A stretch of 64,000 bases of DNA from CALTSX01 sp051647685 (GCA_051647685.1 JBOFEG010000028.1:1-64000); one strand, 5' to 3'; shown: positions 50,275 to 61,050, counted from the stretch's first letter. Numbers and translations are program-made. The notes: a model not told the origin generated them from the sequence alone.

Positions 50275-52989
50275 GTGAAAAGCTTTTTGATTCTATGCTT
50301 AACATGGCTTGCGCGACTCACAATTCGGATACGTTATAGAATCTGTTGCAAAAATCTTGACTCCCTTATCAAAAATTATAGTGATAAAAAAGGGATCCTG
50401 TTTCTTCCTAATCATCCAGCTGAAATCGATTCCGTAATTTTAATGTCCCGTATCTGGCCTTATTTTAAGCCAAAACCCCTTGTAGTTGAACACTTTTTCT
50501 ATCAAAAAAATCTTAATCCTTTTATGAAATTGGTCAATGCGATTCCCATTCCGAACTTTGAGAATTCTGCCAATAGTTGGAAAATTAAAAAGGGAGAAAT
50601 GGCTGTAAATCAAGTGATTCAAGAATTAAAGGAGGGAAAAAACTTCTTAATTTATCCCACAGGTCATTTGAAGAGAAATGGTAGAGATGTCGTTGGTGGA
50701 TCTTCCATTGTCCATAGATTACTCCAAGAAGTCCCCGAGACAAAAGTAGTTCTCATACGCATATCGGGACTGTGGGGGAGTTCTTTTTCTAAAGCGCTTA
50801 CTGGAAAAGTTCCTCATTTTTGGGATGGGGTTTTTAATCAAATCAAAACAATCCTAAAAAATGGCATATTCTTTGTTCCTAAAAGACAAATTGATATTGA
50901 ATTCCTCGCGTCTCCTGAAAACTTTCCCTATAACAAGTCTAAAATTGAACTCAATGATTATATGGAACATTGGTTTAATCAATATATAGATGAGCAGGGA
51001 AATAAAGTCGATCGAGAACCTTTGCGGCTCGTTTCATTTTCTAGATGGAAAACAGAACTTCCCGAAGTGGAATACCAAGAACAACTTCAATTAAGACAAA
51101 AGGGTGTCCTTCATATCTCAGAGGAAGAACGTTTGAAGGTATACGAACAAATCTCAGAACTCTCCAACATCCCGGTAACAGACATTCAAGAAAATATGGA
51201 TTTGTCAAAAGATCTCGGTCTCGATTCTTTAGATGCAGCTACTCTTTATGCATTTTTAGATCAGAGCTATAAAATTAATCTAGTCGATTTGAGTGCGTTA
51301 AAAACTGTGTATGATGTTTTAGAACTTATTGGCGCAGATAGACCTGCGCCAGAACCGATCCAAGAGCAGGTAGAATTGAAGCCTTGGCCAAAAGAAGGGA
51401 AAAGACCTAGGGTCCTCATACCCGACGGGCAAACTATCCAAGAAGTTTTTCTTGTATCTGTTGAGAGATTGAAAGATTTTATGGCCTGTTCTGATCAACG
51501 CAGAGATGCGATGAGTTATAAAGAATTTAAAAAACTCGCTCTTATCCTTGCGACAAGATTTTCCGCTTATCCAGGAAAGTATATTGGGATTCTGTTGCCC
51601 GCTTGCATTAGTGTATACATCGTCGTATTTGCTCTATTGCTCGTAGGGAAAATCCCCGTTATGCTGAATTGGACAGCAGGGGTTCGTACACTCAATTTTG
51701 CAACTCTCTTACTCGATCTCGACGTTGTTATTTCATCTCGTCAGTTTTTAGATCAGGTCCAAACTTTAACTCTGGGATCTATCGATGAAAAACTGGTACT
51801 ACTTGAAGATGTCAAAGATTCCTTAAAGTGGAGTGAAAAGCTAAAAGGTTTATATCTATCTACACTAAAACCACAATCTTTGCACAAAAAACTTAAACTA
51901 GATACTATAAAAGCAGATGATACTGCACTTATTTTATTTACCAGCGGAACAGAAACACTACCTAAAGCAGTTCCACTCAGCCACAAGAATATCCTCAGCA
52001 ACCAAAGAGCGGGCATGGATTTTCTAGATCTTCGTTCTGATGACATATTATTTGGTGTGCTGCCTCCGTTTCACTCCTTTGGATTTTCTCTTGCCGGCAT
52101 TATGCCTATTCTTGCTGGAATTCGAGTCTATTATTCTCCGGATCCAAATGATAGTAGACGAATGGGGTATGAAATGGAAACCAAGGAAACTACTCTTGTG
52201 TGTATGGCTCCAAGTTTTTATAAGAATCTATTTAAAGTCGCGACCAAAGAACAACTGAAATCTGTTAGATGGTTTATCTCTGGTGCCGAAAAAGCAACAG
52301 ACGATCTCTTTGAATACGTAAAGAGACTTGGGAAAAATAAACGTATAGTAGAGGGTTATGGAATTACCGAATGTTCTCCAATGGTCACAGTTTGCCATCC
52401 AGATAGACCGCCTGTTGGGGTTGGACAACCTCTAAATAATATAGAAATTTGCTCTATTCACCCTGAGACACATGAGTTATTACCTAAAGGAGAAATGGGT
52501 GAAATCTGTATTCATGGCCCGAATGTATTCGCGGGATACCTCGGTAAAAAACCTATAGATAGTTTTGTTCAATTAAATAATAAAATTTGGTATCGCAGTG
52601 GCGATATGGGTTATCTCAATGAAGATGGCTATTTAATCCTTGGCGGTAGACTGAAAAGATTTATTAAAATAGGCGGCGAGATGATCAGTCTGGAAGCTGT
52701 CGAGCAAGAGCTTAAAAAAGTTGCAAAACAGAAGCATTGGGTATCATCTGTTGACGATAAAGCAAATCTTGCACTAATTGGATTTGAAAAGTATGAAGGG
52801 AAGCCTTATCTTGTTTTATTTACTACCTTCACTGTGAATCGAGATGAAATCAATACAGTGATTAGAGATTCTGGTTTTGGAAGAATTGTAAAAATTGCGG
52901 AAGTACAAAAATTGGCCGAAATTCCTTTGACTGGAACGGGTAAAGTGCATTATCGAGTATTAGAAGAAAAATTATTAGACAAGTCATAA
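50275..52989 (+). CDS. aas: Acyltransferase-ACP-acyl-ACP synthetase fusion (Aas-type)
   Basis: 904 residues, three domains. PlsC-type lysophospholipid acyltransferase (about 1-230) with the HX4D motif NHPAEID (His47, Asp52) and YPTGHLKRNG; an acyl carrier protein domain (about 290-350) with LGLDSLD and phosphopantetheine Ser318; and an AMP-binding acyl ligase (about 430-900) with LFTSGTETLPKAVPLSH, VEGYGITECSP and YRSGDMGYL. E. coli Aas has the first and last domain but no ACP between them; here a fatty acid could be activated, carried and transferred by one chain. Start GTG 50275, GGAG upstream. The stop overlaps cysS. Confidence 0.9.
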   Translation: MKSFLILCLTWLARLTIRIRYRICCKNLDSLIKNYSDKKGILFLPNHPAEIDSVILMSRIWPYFKPKPLVVEHFFYQKNLNPFMKLVNAIPIPNFENSANSWKIKKGEMAVNQVIQELKEGKNFLIYPTGHLKRNGRDVVGGSSIVHRLLQEVPETKVVLIRISGLWGSSFSKALTGKVPHFWDGVFNQIKTILKNGIFFVPKRQIDIEFLASPENFPYNKSKIELNDYMEHWFNQYIDEQGNKVDREPLRLVSFSRWKTELPEVEYQEQLQLRQKGVLHISEEERLKVYEQISELSNIPVTDIQENMDLSKDLGLDSLDAATLYAFLDQSYKINLVDLSALKTVYDVLELIGADRPAPEPIQEQVELKPWPKEGKRPRVLIPDGQTIQEVFLVSVERLKDFMACSDQRRDAMSYKEFKKLALILATRFSAYPGKYIGILLPACISVYIVVFALLLVGKIPVMLNWTAGVRTLNFATLLLDLDVVISSRQFLDQVQTLTLGSIDEKLVLLEDVKDSLKWSEKLKGLYLSTLKPQSLHKKLKLDTIKADDTALILFTSGTETLPKAVPLSHKNILSNQRAGMDFLDLRSDDILFGVLPPFHSFGFSLAGIMPILAGIRVYYSPDPNDSRRMGYEMETKETTLVCMAPSFYKNLFKVATKEQLKSVRWFISGAEKATDDLFEYVKRLGKNKRIVEGYGITECSPMVTVCHPDRPPVGVGQPLNNIEICSIHPETHELLPKGEMGEICIHGPNVFAGYLGKKPIDSFVQLNNKIWYRSGDMGYLNEDGYLILGGRLKRFIKIGGEMISLEAVEQELKKVAKQKHWVSSVDDKANLALIGFEKYEGKPYLVLFTTFTVNRDEINTVIRDSGFGRIVKIAEVQKLAEIPLTGTGKVHYRVLEEKLLDKS

Positions 52990-54443
52990 TGGCTCAGCAA
53001 GAAAACATTTCTTTAGTCCTGTATAATACAGAAACAAAGAAGAAAGAAACTATTGTGCGTGGCAAACACAAGCAATTTTACCTCTATACTTGCGGTCCCA
53101 CTGTCTATGATTACGCCCACATTGGAAATTTCCGCACTTACCTAGTAGAAGATCTCATTCGCAGAACATTGCGATATCTAAACTTTCCCGTCTTTCAAGT
53201 GATGAATATCACAGATGTCGACGATAAAACAATTCAAAGGGCGCTTGCTAAAAATGTGACTTTAGAAGAATACACCTATCCATACACGCAAGCCTTCTTA
53301 GAAGATCTAGATATTCTTCAAATTCAAAAAGCAGAAAAATATCCTCGAGCCACTCACTTTATTCCGCAAATGATCGAAATGATTAAAAAATTGATCGAAC
53401 AAGGGAGTGCTTATGTAAGGGATGCGAATGTTTTCTTTAACATTCAAAAATTCCCAACGTACGGCAGGCTTTCTCATCTGCAGGTGAAAGATCTTAAAGT
53501 CGGTGCATCCAATCGGATAGATCGAGACGAATATTCAAAAGAATCCGTTAGCGATTTTGTCTTGTGGAAAGCACATGATCCTATTCGCGATGGGCAAATT
53601 TTTTGGGAAAGTCCCTTTGGGCGTGGCAGGCCGGGATGGCATATCGAATGTTCTGCTATGGCGTGCGCATTACTTGGAAAATCTATCGACATGCATATGG
53701 GTGGAGTAGACAATATTTTCCCGCACCATGAAAATGAAATTGCACAATCCGAATCTTGTTTTCACACTCGATTTGTCCGTTATTGGGTACATGTGGAACA
53801 TCTCTTAGTCGACGGGAAAAAAATGTCGAAGAGTCTTCATAATTTCTATACATTGCGGGATCTACTTAAGATGGGATTTTTTGGACGAGAAATTCGTTAT
53901 TGTCTAATCAATGCACACTATCGAATGCAGTATAACTTTAGTTTAGACACTCTGAAAGGGAGTAGAACGGCTCTGCGAAGAATTGATGATTTTGTATCTC
54001 GAATACAAGAGATTGAAAGTACGGAAAATATAATCCATAAGGATACTTCTACTGCGATCCAAAATATGCAGAAAAAGTTCTTTAGTGCAATTATGGATGA
54101 TCTAAATGTCCCAATGGCACTGGCTGCTTTATTCGATGGTATTCGAGAACTGCATAGTCTATGTGATCAGCTAAAGGTGAGCTATGCCAATGCTCAAGAT
54201 ATCCTTTCTATTTTCGAATCGTTTCATAGTATACTCGGAATCTTTTCATTAGAAAGTGACTCTGAAATCCCAGCCGATATAATGCACGCTTTTGAAAAGA
54301 GAAATCAGGCAAGGCTTGTCAAAGATTATGCTGCCTCTGATAAGCATCGAAATTATATTTTGGATCGGGGATATACGATTGAAGATACGAAAGACGGATC
54401 TAGAGTACGTAAGATCAGAACGTATACGAATACTCAATTTTAA
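52989..54443 (+). CDS. cysS: Cysteine--tRNA ligase
   Basis: 484 residues, class I synthetase that charges tRNA-Cys. The N-terminal TCGPTVYDYAHIGNFRTY contains a zinc ligand Cys and the HIGH-type motif HIGN; GWHIECSAMA and MGGVDNIFPHHENEIAQSE contain further zinc ligands; the KMSKS motif is DGKKMSKSLHN. The ATG overlaps the aas stop as TAATG. Confidence 0.97.
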   Translation: MAQQENISLVLYNTETKKKETIVRGKHKQFYLYTCGPTVYDYAHIGNFRTYLVEDLIRRTLRYLNFPVFQVMNITDVDDKTIQRALAKNVTLEEYTYPYTQAFLEDLDILQIQKAEKYPRATHFIPQMIEMIKKLIEQGSAYVRDANVFFNIQKFPTYGRLSHLQVKDLKVGASNRIDRDEYSKESVSDFVLWKAHDPIRDGQIFWESPFGRGRPGWHIECSAMACALLGKSIDMHMGGVDNIFPHHENEIAQSESCFHTRFVRYWVHVEHLLVDGKKMSKSLHNFYTLRDLLKMGFFGREIRYCLINAHYRMQYNFSLDTLKGSRTALRRIDDFVSRIQEIESTENIIHKDTSTAIQNMQKKFFSAIMDDLNVPMALAALFDGIRELHSLCDQLKVSYANAQDILSIFESFHSILGIFSLESDSEIPADIMHAFEKRNQARLVKDYAASDKHRNYILDRGYTIEDTKDGSRVRKIRTYTNTQF

Positions 54444-54561
54444 CCACATAGCTTTCACTATCTACTCAAAAGAAGATTGATGAATCTTAATTCAAAAAAA
54501 TATAATTGGTTTTAATCAATATAAAAGATAGTATCGTCACTCAAAAAAATAATGGAAACTT

Positions 54562-55470
54562 ATGACTGTTACTACAATAAATAATTATAATCCTTTGATA
54601 TTTCAGGTAAGCCTATATGCGTTAGAAAAGGTTATTGAAAATACTGTTAATCTCGCTACTGCTGTCTTCTCTTTCAGCAAAGCAACGGCGATGTTATGTG
54701 CATCGGCAGTTGCTATACCAGATTTAATCATAAATTATTGTTTTAAAGCAGATTCTACTCTATATAAAATTACCTTGCTTCCCTGTAAAGTTTTGAATAT
54801 TGGATTCGATAGAATCGAAGATCTTATAATTCGTGTAAATCGAAAAGTTTTAGATATCCTTAATATACGATTATCACTACCAATTAGTCGGTTGCAGTTG
54901 AAAGCAGCATTACAAAAATGGGAAAATGAGAATCCTTTAGAAAGAGAGGAGAGACAAAAAGCAAGTGATAGAATTATCTACCACTCCGGAACTCTAACAT
55001 TCTGGGAACCTTTTCGCGAGCTTGTTGTCACTATAACAAATTATCAAATGCAATCCACTCTATCTGTAAGTATGATTACTCTAATTTTTTCGATTATTAC
55101 TGCGAAACTTTCTCTGCTTCCTACAAATCATACTTGTATAAATCTAAGTGGTCTTAGATTGCGATCTCTTCCCCCCGTATTTCATAATAAAAATTTTTCT
55201 AATCTATATTCATTACAGTTGGACGATAACGAACTTACGAGTCTTCCGCAAAATCTTTTAAGTGGTTTAAGTGATCAAACTGAAATATCGATAAAAAATA
55301 ATAATTTTTCAGCCCTATATTTGTTATCACTTGAAAGACTCCAAAATGATACTAATTATTCTGGACCCCGTATTAGTCCTCTGTCCTTCTATAGCAGGCA
55401 AATCCAAAGAAGCAGCCGAAGGTGGCATTCTTTCTTAAGAGACGATACTATAGGGGCTTCTTCATTTTAA
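54562..55470 (+). CDS. Leucine-rich-repeat protein, candidate effector
   Basis: 302 residues without signal peptide. The N-terminal 185 residues are helical with several hydrophobic stretches (ATAVFSFSKATAMLCASAVA, and LSVSMITLIFSIITAKLSLL). About 190-255 hold two or three leucine-rich repeats of the LxLxxNxLxxLP type (INLSGLRLRSLPP, LYSLQLDDNELTSLPQNLL). The tail is Arg/Ser-rich. LRR with nearby hydrophobic segments suggests a protein of the inclusion membrane or host membranes. No catalytic domain (e.g. an E3 ligase Cys) visible. Converges on the acyl-CoA ligase gene with a four-base overlap. Confidence 0.65.
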   Translation: MTVTTINNYNPLIFQVSLYALEKVIENTVNLATAVFSFSKATAMLCASAVAIPDLIINYCFKADSTLYKITLLPCKVLNIGFDRIEDLIIRVNRKVLDILNIRLSLPISRLQLKAALQKWENENPLEREERQKASDRIIYHSGTLTFWEPFRELVVTITNYQMQSTLSVSMITLIFSIITAKLSLLPTNHTCINLSGLRLRSLPPVFHNKNFSNLYSLQLDDNELTSLPQNLLSGLSDQTEISIKNNNFSALYLLSLERLQNDTNYSGPRISPLSFYSRQIQRSSRRWHSFLRDDTIGASSF

Positions 55471-58181
55471 GTAGGCGTTTTCGGTATCCTATAGATTGCG
55501 GATACGATTAATGGTTCTTTTCCATGAACGTTAATAGAAAAACCTGTTTTTTTACATAAATCAATCAGATCTTGATTTTCTTCAATGATTAATAGAGTAA
55601 GCTCTGGATAATTGCGATCGGAGGCAACTTTTTTGAGTAGCGATAATAATTTATTTTCAACGCCAAGTTTGCGGTACGCATTACTTACAGCTATTCTGCA
55701 ACTTCCATCGTTTTCTAATTTTGCAAGCCCAATGATTTTCCCAGTTGAGATCTCTGCAAGTAAAGCAATCCTATCCTCATAGTCCTCGTTGCAGAGGGAG
55801 AGAAGTCGCTCTTGTTGCAGGCTATCTTTCAAAGCATAGGCTTCATAACCATTATCGCCAGCGAGTTTCTTATGAAAGTCTTGGAGAGCTGAATAATCCG
55901 TGCTGCGAATCGGTCTAATGGTTACAGAAGTGCTATTGTCCAGTTTATTATGCGATACCCATTCTTGTGGATAGGGCATAATTACAGGTTTGGGCAAATC
56001 TGTAGTTTCTGGATCGCAAAGTACAATGCGTCCATCGAGAGCAATGATTTCGTCAGAACTTGCAAGTAGTGGATTGATATCACATTCTATGATTTCAGGA
56101 TTATCTATAATCAAACGAGAAAATCGAACTAGTATTGTTTCTAAATCGCGTAAGGAAACCGGAGCCTCGCCACGTACACCTTGCAAAATTTGGTAAATCT
56201 TAGTTTGCATCATGAGTTGTTTAGCAAGAGATCGGTTTAATGGAGGCAGAGCAAGGGCTTTATCTTTATATACCTCTACATATTTCCCTCCAGATCCAAA
56301 TAAAAGGACAGGACCAAATTGTGGATCGACAATACTCCCCAAAATAATTTCGTGACCTTTTGTAGTAATCATTCTTTGTACAGTCACTCCTTCAAAGTGA
56401 TTTTTTCCTTTGAGCTTCGATACGGACTGCAAAATTTCTCGGTAAGCCACGCGTACCGCATCGGGTGTCGTCAAGGATAGTTTTACGCCTCCAACATCGG
56501 ATTTATGGGTAATTGTAGTGGAGTGTAATTTAACAACGACTGGAAATCCAAGCTTTTCAGCCATGAAAGCGGCTTCCTCTTCTGTTTTTGCATGAATGGT
56601 TTGTACTGTCGGAATACCGTAGGCTTGTAGAATTTTCTTAGACTTCTCTTCGGTTACTAAAGATCGATTTTCCGTCCGAATAGATGCTATGGTTTTTCGG
56701 ACAATGGCCCGCGCTTTTGTAAAATCTTCTTCATCTTCTATTATCGCTTGGAGTGAGAGATCTTGAATATTTTTTTTATACTTCCACATCGTTGCAAACA
56801 CCTTAGCAGCGCTATCTGGATAGGGAAATGTCGGAATTCCCATTTGATCCAGTAGCTTAGCACCTTCTAGGACATATTCACCACCCATCCAGCTCGCAAG
56901 TATTGGTTTTCCGGGAATGTGTTTATGTTTCGTTAAAGCTTTTGCCGTTCCTATCGGATCGGTCATATCTTGTGGAGAAAGAACTACTAAAATACCATCA
57001 ATACCGGGATCTTTGGCTACGATATTAATTGTCTTTTCATATCGATCCGCACCAGCATCTCCCAAAATATCGACTGGATTGCTCCGACTCCAAGCAGGTG
57101 GCAGAAATTCATTGAGTGCGGAGATGGTTTGAGGGGAGAGAGTGGCGAGATCAGCTCCATAAATACTTGTCGCATCGGTTGCAAGTACGGCGGGACCTCC
57201 CGCATTTGTAATTAAGCACAGATTAGGACCTTTAGGTACGGGTTGTTTTGACAGGGTGAGAATCATATCAAATAATTCGGAAATCGTATCGACTCGAAGC
57301 GCTCCACTCCGATGGAGGCATGCATCAAAAATATCGTCGCTCCCTGCCATGGCTCCTGTGTGTGAGGCCGCGGCTTTAGCTGCTGCATCTGTTTTTCCAG
57401 CTTTGATTACAATCACTGGTTTTTTTCTCGCAATACTTCTAACGCTCGATAAAAATTTTTTGGGATTACCAATAGTTTCCATGTAGATAAAAATCGTATC
57501 GGTATTGTCATCGCTACCGAGATAAGAAATTAAATCCCCCCAATCTATATCTGCCATAGAACCGATAGAGACAAAGGCACTAAAGCCAATTTTTGCCTGC
57601 AGACTCCAGTCTAGTACTGCAGTACACATTGCGCCTGACTGACTTAAAAAAGCTATTTTTCCTGGAAGCGCCATCGTCGCAGCAAAAGTTGCATTTAAAT
57701 GGACATGAGGATTCATCACTCCCAAACAGTTAGGACCGATAATTCTAAGTCCACTTTTTCTCGCTTCTTCTAAAATTTGTTGTTCGAGAAGTAGGCCGTC
57801 TTTTCCAAGCTCCTTAAACCCGGCTGAAATAATAATAGCAGAGGGAATACCGAGTCTCACGCACTCTTCTATGATTGCAAGCACTCCTCGTGCGGGAATT
57901 ACGATGACCACTAAATCAACTCTCATTGGGATAGCAGATAGATTTGGATAACAATCCGCATTCAATATGCTGGTTCGTTTTGGATTCACTGGAAAAATTT
58001 CTCCAGAAAACTTTGATAGCAATAGATTCCTGAGCAATGTGTTTCCAACACTTTCCTCTTTATCAGTTGCACCTACTATGGCAATAGAATTTGGATAAAA
58101 AATGGAATGCAGGCTTGGTGTATGGATATTGAGATAATCTTGTGATGGGTCGATGATAGACACCGGTTTTTTAATAGTCAT
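55467..58181 (-). CDS. ADP-forming acyl-CoA ligase fused to a GNAT acetyltransferase (Pat-like)
   Basis: 904 residues: CoA-binding domain (from about 25, YPNSIAIVGATDKEESVGNT), succinyl-CoA-ligase-like domain, an ATP-grasp domain (about 495-700; TVQTIHAKTEEEAAFMAEKL, VVKLHSTTITHKSDVGG), and a C-terminal GNAT domain (about 755-900; IRPIRSTDYSALQDF, YRKLGVENKLLSLL). This layout is that of the protein-lysine acetyltransferase Pat/YfiQ, which usually has a degenerate ligase part, and of ADP-forming acetyl-CoA synthetases. Here the predicted phospho-His region (GSMADIDWG, SHTGAMAGSDD) looks kept, so the ligase may be active. Start three bases after valS stop. Confidence 0.88.
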   Translation of the reverse strand: MTIKKPVSIIDPSQDYLNIHTPSLHSIFYPNSIAIVGATDKEESVGNTLLRNLLLSKFSGEIFPVNPKRTSILNADCYPNLSAIPMRVDLVVIVIPARGVLAIIEECVRLGIPSAIIISAGFKELGKDGLLLEQQILEEARKSGLRIIGPNCLGVMNPHVHLNATFAATMALPGKIAFLSQSGAMCTAVLDWSLQAKIGFSAFVSIGSMADIDWGDLISYLGSDDNTDTIFIYMETIGNPKKFLSSVRSIARKKPVIVIKAGKTDAAAKAAASHTGAMAGSDDIFDACLHRSGALRVDTISELFDMILTLSKQPVPKGPNLCLITNAGGPAVLATDATSIYGADLATLSPQTISALNEFLPPAWSRSNPVDILGDAGADRYEKTINIVAKDPGIDGILVVLSPQDMTDPIGTAKALTKHKHIPGKPILASWMGGEYVLEGAKLLDQMGIPTFPYPDSAAKVFATMWKYKKNIQDLSLQAIIEDEEDFTKARAIVRKTIASIRTENRSLVTEEKSKKILQAYGIPTVQTIHAKTEEEAAFMAEKLGFPVVVKLHSTTITHKSDVGGVKLSLTTPDAVRVAYREILQSVSKLKGKNHFEGVTVQRMITTKGHEIILGSIVDPQFGPVLLFGSGGKYVEVYKDKALALPPLNRSLAKQLMMQTKIYQILQGVRGEAPVSLRDLETILVRFSRLIIDNPEIIECDINPLLASSDEIIALDGRIVLCDPETTDLPKPVIMPYPQEWVSHNKLDNSTSVTIRPIRSTDYSALQDFHKKLAGDNGYEAYALKDSLQQERLLSLCNEDYEDRIALLAEISTGKIIGLAKLENDGSCRIAVSNAYRKLGVENKLLSLLKKVASDRNYPELTLLIIEENQDLIDLCKKTGFSINVHGKEPLIVSAIYRIPKTPT

Positions 58182-58183
58182 AG

Positions 58184-61012
58184 TTATAATTCCTGCAATT
58201 TTTTTTCGAGCATTGCTAGTGTATTTTTCAGTTCTTCTATTTTTTTGTCCATATTTTGTGTGATGTGCGCCGGAGCTTTTTGTAAAAATTCACTGTTGGC
58301 CATTTGCGAAGTGAGAGTATCTAACTGTTTTTGATGCTGCAGTTTTTGTTTAGAGAGTCGCTCGAGTTCTCGGTTTTTACACTCCTCTGGCAAAGGAATA
58401 CAAATAGTAATACCATCTATTAGATCCACCGATGACAAGATTGGCATTTCCATATGAGTCGTATAATGAATATCCAAAATGGCGACCAGTGCGGTAAAGT
58501 AATGGCTATTTTTTTGAAGAAATGCAAGAGCAGATTCATTTTTTGAGATAAAGAAGACTCGACAGGGCATACGTAGGGGAATCGATAGGGAGCCCCGAAT
58601 ATTGCGAATGCGATAGGTAATTTCTTTCAATTTCAAAAAATCGGATTCTACATCGGATTGAATATCTTCCTTTCTATATACGGCAGGGTAAGGCGCTATA
58701 ACACAACTTCCTGTTTGTATGCTATGAATCGCATCCTTGCAATAAGGATCAGTTACATCATGAGAAGGAATAAGATCATCGACAAATCGCTCGCGTAGCA
58801 GAGAAAAAATTTCTTCCGAAACAAAAGGAGTGATAGGATGCAGTAGGCGAATACTGGCCAGGAGAACAAGGAATAAAATCTTTTGTTTATTCACGTATTT
58901 TGCATGAGCAATCTCGCGATGGGCAAGGGAGGGTTTACTGAGTTCTAAATAATACGAACAGAACTCGTCCCAGAAGAAAGTATACATCAAAGTGGCTGCT
59001 TTATCAAAAACGCAATTTGTGAGTGATTCATTCATCGATTCAATAGTCCGATTGAGAGAAGAGAGTATCCATCGATCCTCAATTGAGAAAATTTCTCTAT
59101 GCAGTCCGGATTTCAGAGAAGAGAGAGAGAATTCTTTAAGGTGCATGAGAATAAACCTGGATCCATTCCAAATCTTATTGATAAAATGTTTACTCTCTTC
59201 AAATCGACGTCGATCTAAATCGATTTGCTGTGCATGGGTGGTCAATGAGCAGAGAGTGAAGCGCATAGCATCTGCACCATACGTCTCAATAATTTCAATA
59301 GGATCAATTCCATTTCCCTTCGATTTAGACATCTTTTCCCATCTATAATGCACATCCTCGGGAACTGGCTTGCCAAGCTCATAACTCTCCCTTTCTTCTG
59401 GGGAAACATAGGCTATCTCTCCTCGGTTTTCGCGCCAATAAGACTTGCCATAAATAAGACCGTGGATAAAACAAGTTTTAAAGGGAAATTGATGCATGAC
59501 AAAATCCCCCATAAAAATCATTCGAGAGACCCAAAAGAATAAAATGTCGTGCCCCGTAATCATCATAGAATTTGGGTAAAACTTTTGAAGGTCTTTTGTT
59601 TCCTCAGGCCAACCCAAAGTACTAAATGGCCACAATGCAGAGGAAAACCAAGTATCTAATACATCGGTGTCTTGTACCCACTCTTCCGGATTTTCTAGCA
59701 CTTCGCTAGGCAGACCCTCTTTAGCATAGCAAATCATTTGATTTGGATTGTCGCGGTTGTACCAAATAGGAATTTGATGGCCCCACCACAGTTGTCTAGA
59801 AATACACCAATCTCGCAAATTATTGATCCAATGATAATAGGTTTGTTTCCAATGATTGGGAATTATTTCCACCTCTCCACTCTCAACGGCGTGGATCAAG
59901 TGCTTTTTAAAAGGAGTCATTTTTATAAACCACTGTTTAGAGAGATAGGGTTCAATAACAGCTCTAGATCGATACGAATATCCCACTCGATGTTTATGAG
60001 GAATGATTTTCTCAATTGCGCCCAATTCCCGCAGTCGTTTGACGAGAGCCTCTCGTGCCTCTCCCATTGTCAAACCATTAAACTCCTCCACCTCGCATCG
60101 GATTTTTCCATCTGGAGTCATGATCGTAATCAGCGGGAGATTGTGGCGGAGTCCAATTTCCCAATCATTTTGATCGTGAGCTGGCGTAATTTTAACTGCG
60201 CCACTTCCAAAGCCTGGATTAATTGCAGAATCAGCAATCACCGGAACTCGCCGTCCAGATATCGGTATCGTTACTTCTCTTCCAATCAGTTTAGAAAAAC
60301 GCTTATCACTCGGCGATACAGCGACCGCCGTGTCGCCAAGTAACGTTTCGGGTCTCGTCGTTGCAACCACAATAGATTGTTCTTCGCCAACCAGCGCATA
60401 GCGTAAAAACCAAAGGCAGGAGTCAACCTCTTCATATTCTACCTCATCGTCAGCGAGTGCAGTCTGTGTTTTAGGATCCCAATTCACGAGATAATCTCCC
60501 CGATAAATCAAACCCTCGTCGAATAGTTTTTTAAAAACCTCTCGAACAGCCAGAGTGGAGCCTTTATCCATTGTAAATCGAATTCTAGACCAATCAAGAG
60601 AACAGCCCACTTGTTTTAGTTGATTGACAATTCTCGCAGCATAGGTATCTTTCCAATAATAAATTTGCTGGATGAATTCCTCTCTCGTATAATCTTTTCG
60701 GCGTTTGCCATATTGTGCAAATAAATACCTCTCTACGACCGCTTGCGTAGAAATACCAGCATGATCGAGGCCGGGGAGCCATAGAGTTTCATAACCCTGC
60801 ATTCGTTTCCACCGAACTATAATATCTTGCAGAGTAGTCACGAGGGCATGGCCCATGTGGAGAGCACCCGTGATATTGGGTGGTGGTAGTACAATAGAGA
60901 AAGCGGGTTTTTTAGAATTTGCTTCCGCTGTAAATAGTCGGTTGCTTTCCCAGTAAGCATACCATTTTTTTTCGGAAGCTTGAGGCGTATAGCTTTTATC
61001 TATTTCGTCCAT
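58184..61012 (-). CDS. valS: Valine--tRNA ligase
   Basis: 942 residues, class I synthetase with editing domain. The HIGH-type motif is PPPNITGALHMGHAL and the KMSKS motif is KMSKSKGNGIDP; TTRPETLLGDTAVAV in the editing region and a C-terminal coiled coil (ERLSKQKLQHQKQLDTLTSQ) fit ValRS. It lies between pknD and the acyl-CoA ligase on the same strand; valS beside pknD is the C. trachomatis arrangement. Confidence 0.97.
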   Translation of the reverse strand: MDEIDKSYTPQASEKKWYAYWESNRLFTAEANSKKPAFSIVLPPPNITGALHMGHALVTTLQDIIVRWKRMQGYETLWLPGLDHAGISTQAVVERYLFAQYGKRRKDYTREEFIQQIYYWKDTYAARIVNQLKQVGCSLDWSRIRFTMDKGSTLAVREVFKKLFDEGLIYRGDYLVNWDPKTQTALADDEVEYEEVDSCLWFLRYALVGEEQSIVVATTRPETLLGDTAVAVSPSDKRFSKLIGREVTIPISGRRVPVIADSAINPGFGSGAVKITPAHDQNDWEIGLRHNLPLITIMTPDGKIRCEVEEFNGLTMGEAREALVKRLRELGAIEKIIPHKHRVGYSYRSRAVIEPYLSKQWFIKMTPFKKHLIHAVESGEVEIIPNHWKQTYYHWINNLRDWCISRQLWWGHQIPIWYNRDNPNQMICYAKEGLPSEVLENPEEWVQDTDVLDTWFSSALWPFSTLGWPEETKDLQKFYPNSMMITGHDILFFWVSRMIFMGDFVMHQFPFKTCFIHGLIYGKSYWRENRGEIAYVSPEERESYELGKPVPEDVHYRWEKMSKSKGNGIDPIEIIETYGADAMRFTLCSLTTHAQQIDLDRRRFEESKHFINKIWNGSRFILMHLKEFSLSSLKSGLHREIFSIEDRWILSSLNRTIESMNESLTNCVFDKAATLMYTFFWDEFCSYYLELSKPSLAHREIAHAKYVNKQKILFLVLLASIRLLHPITPFVSEEIFSLLRERFVDDLIPSHDVTDPYCKDAIHSIQTGSCVIAPYPAVYRKEDIQSDVESDFLKLKEITYRIRNIRGSLSIPLRMPCRVFFISKNESALAFLQKNSHYFTALVAILDIHYTTHMEMPILSSVDLIDGITICIPLPEECKNRELERLSKQKLQHQKQLDTLTSQMANSEFLQKAPAHITQNMDKKIEELKNTLAMLEKKLQEL

Positions 61013-61050
61013 AGTTAATTATACTTAAATTAAGTAGAAAATAGGAGTTA

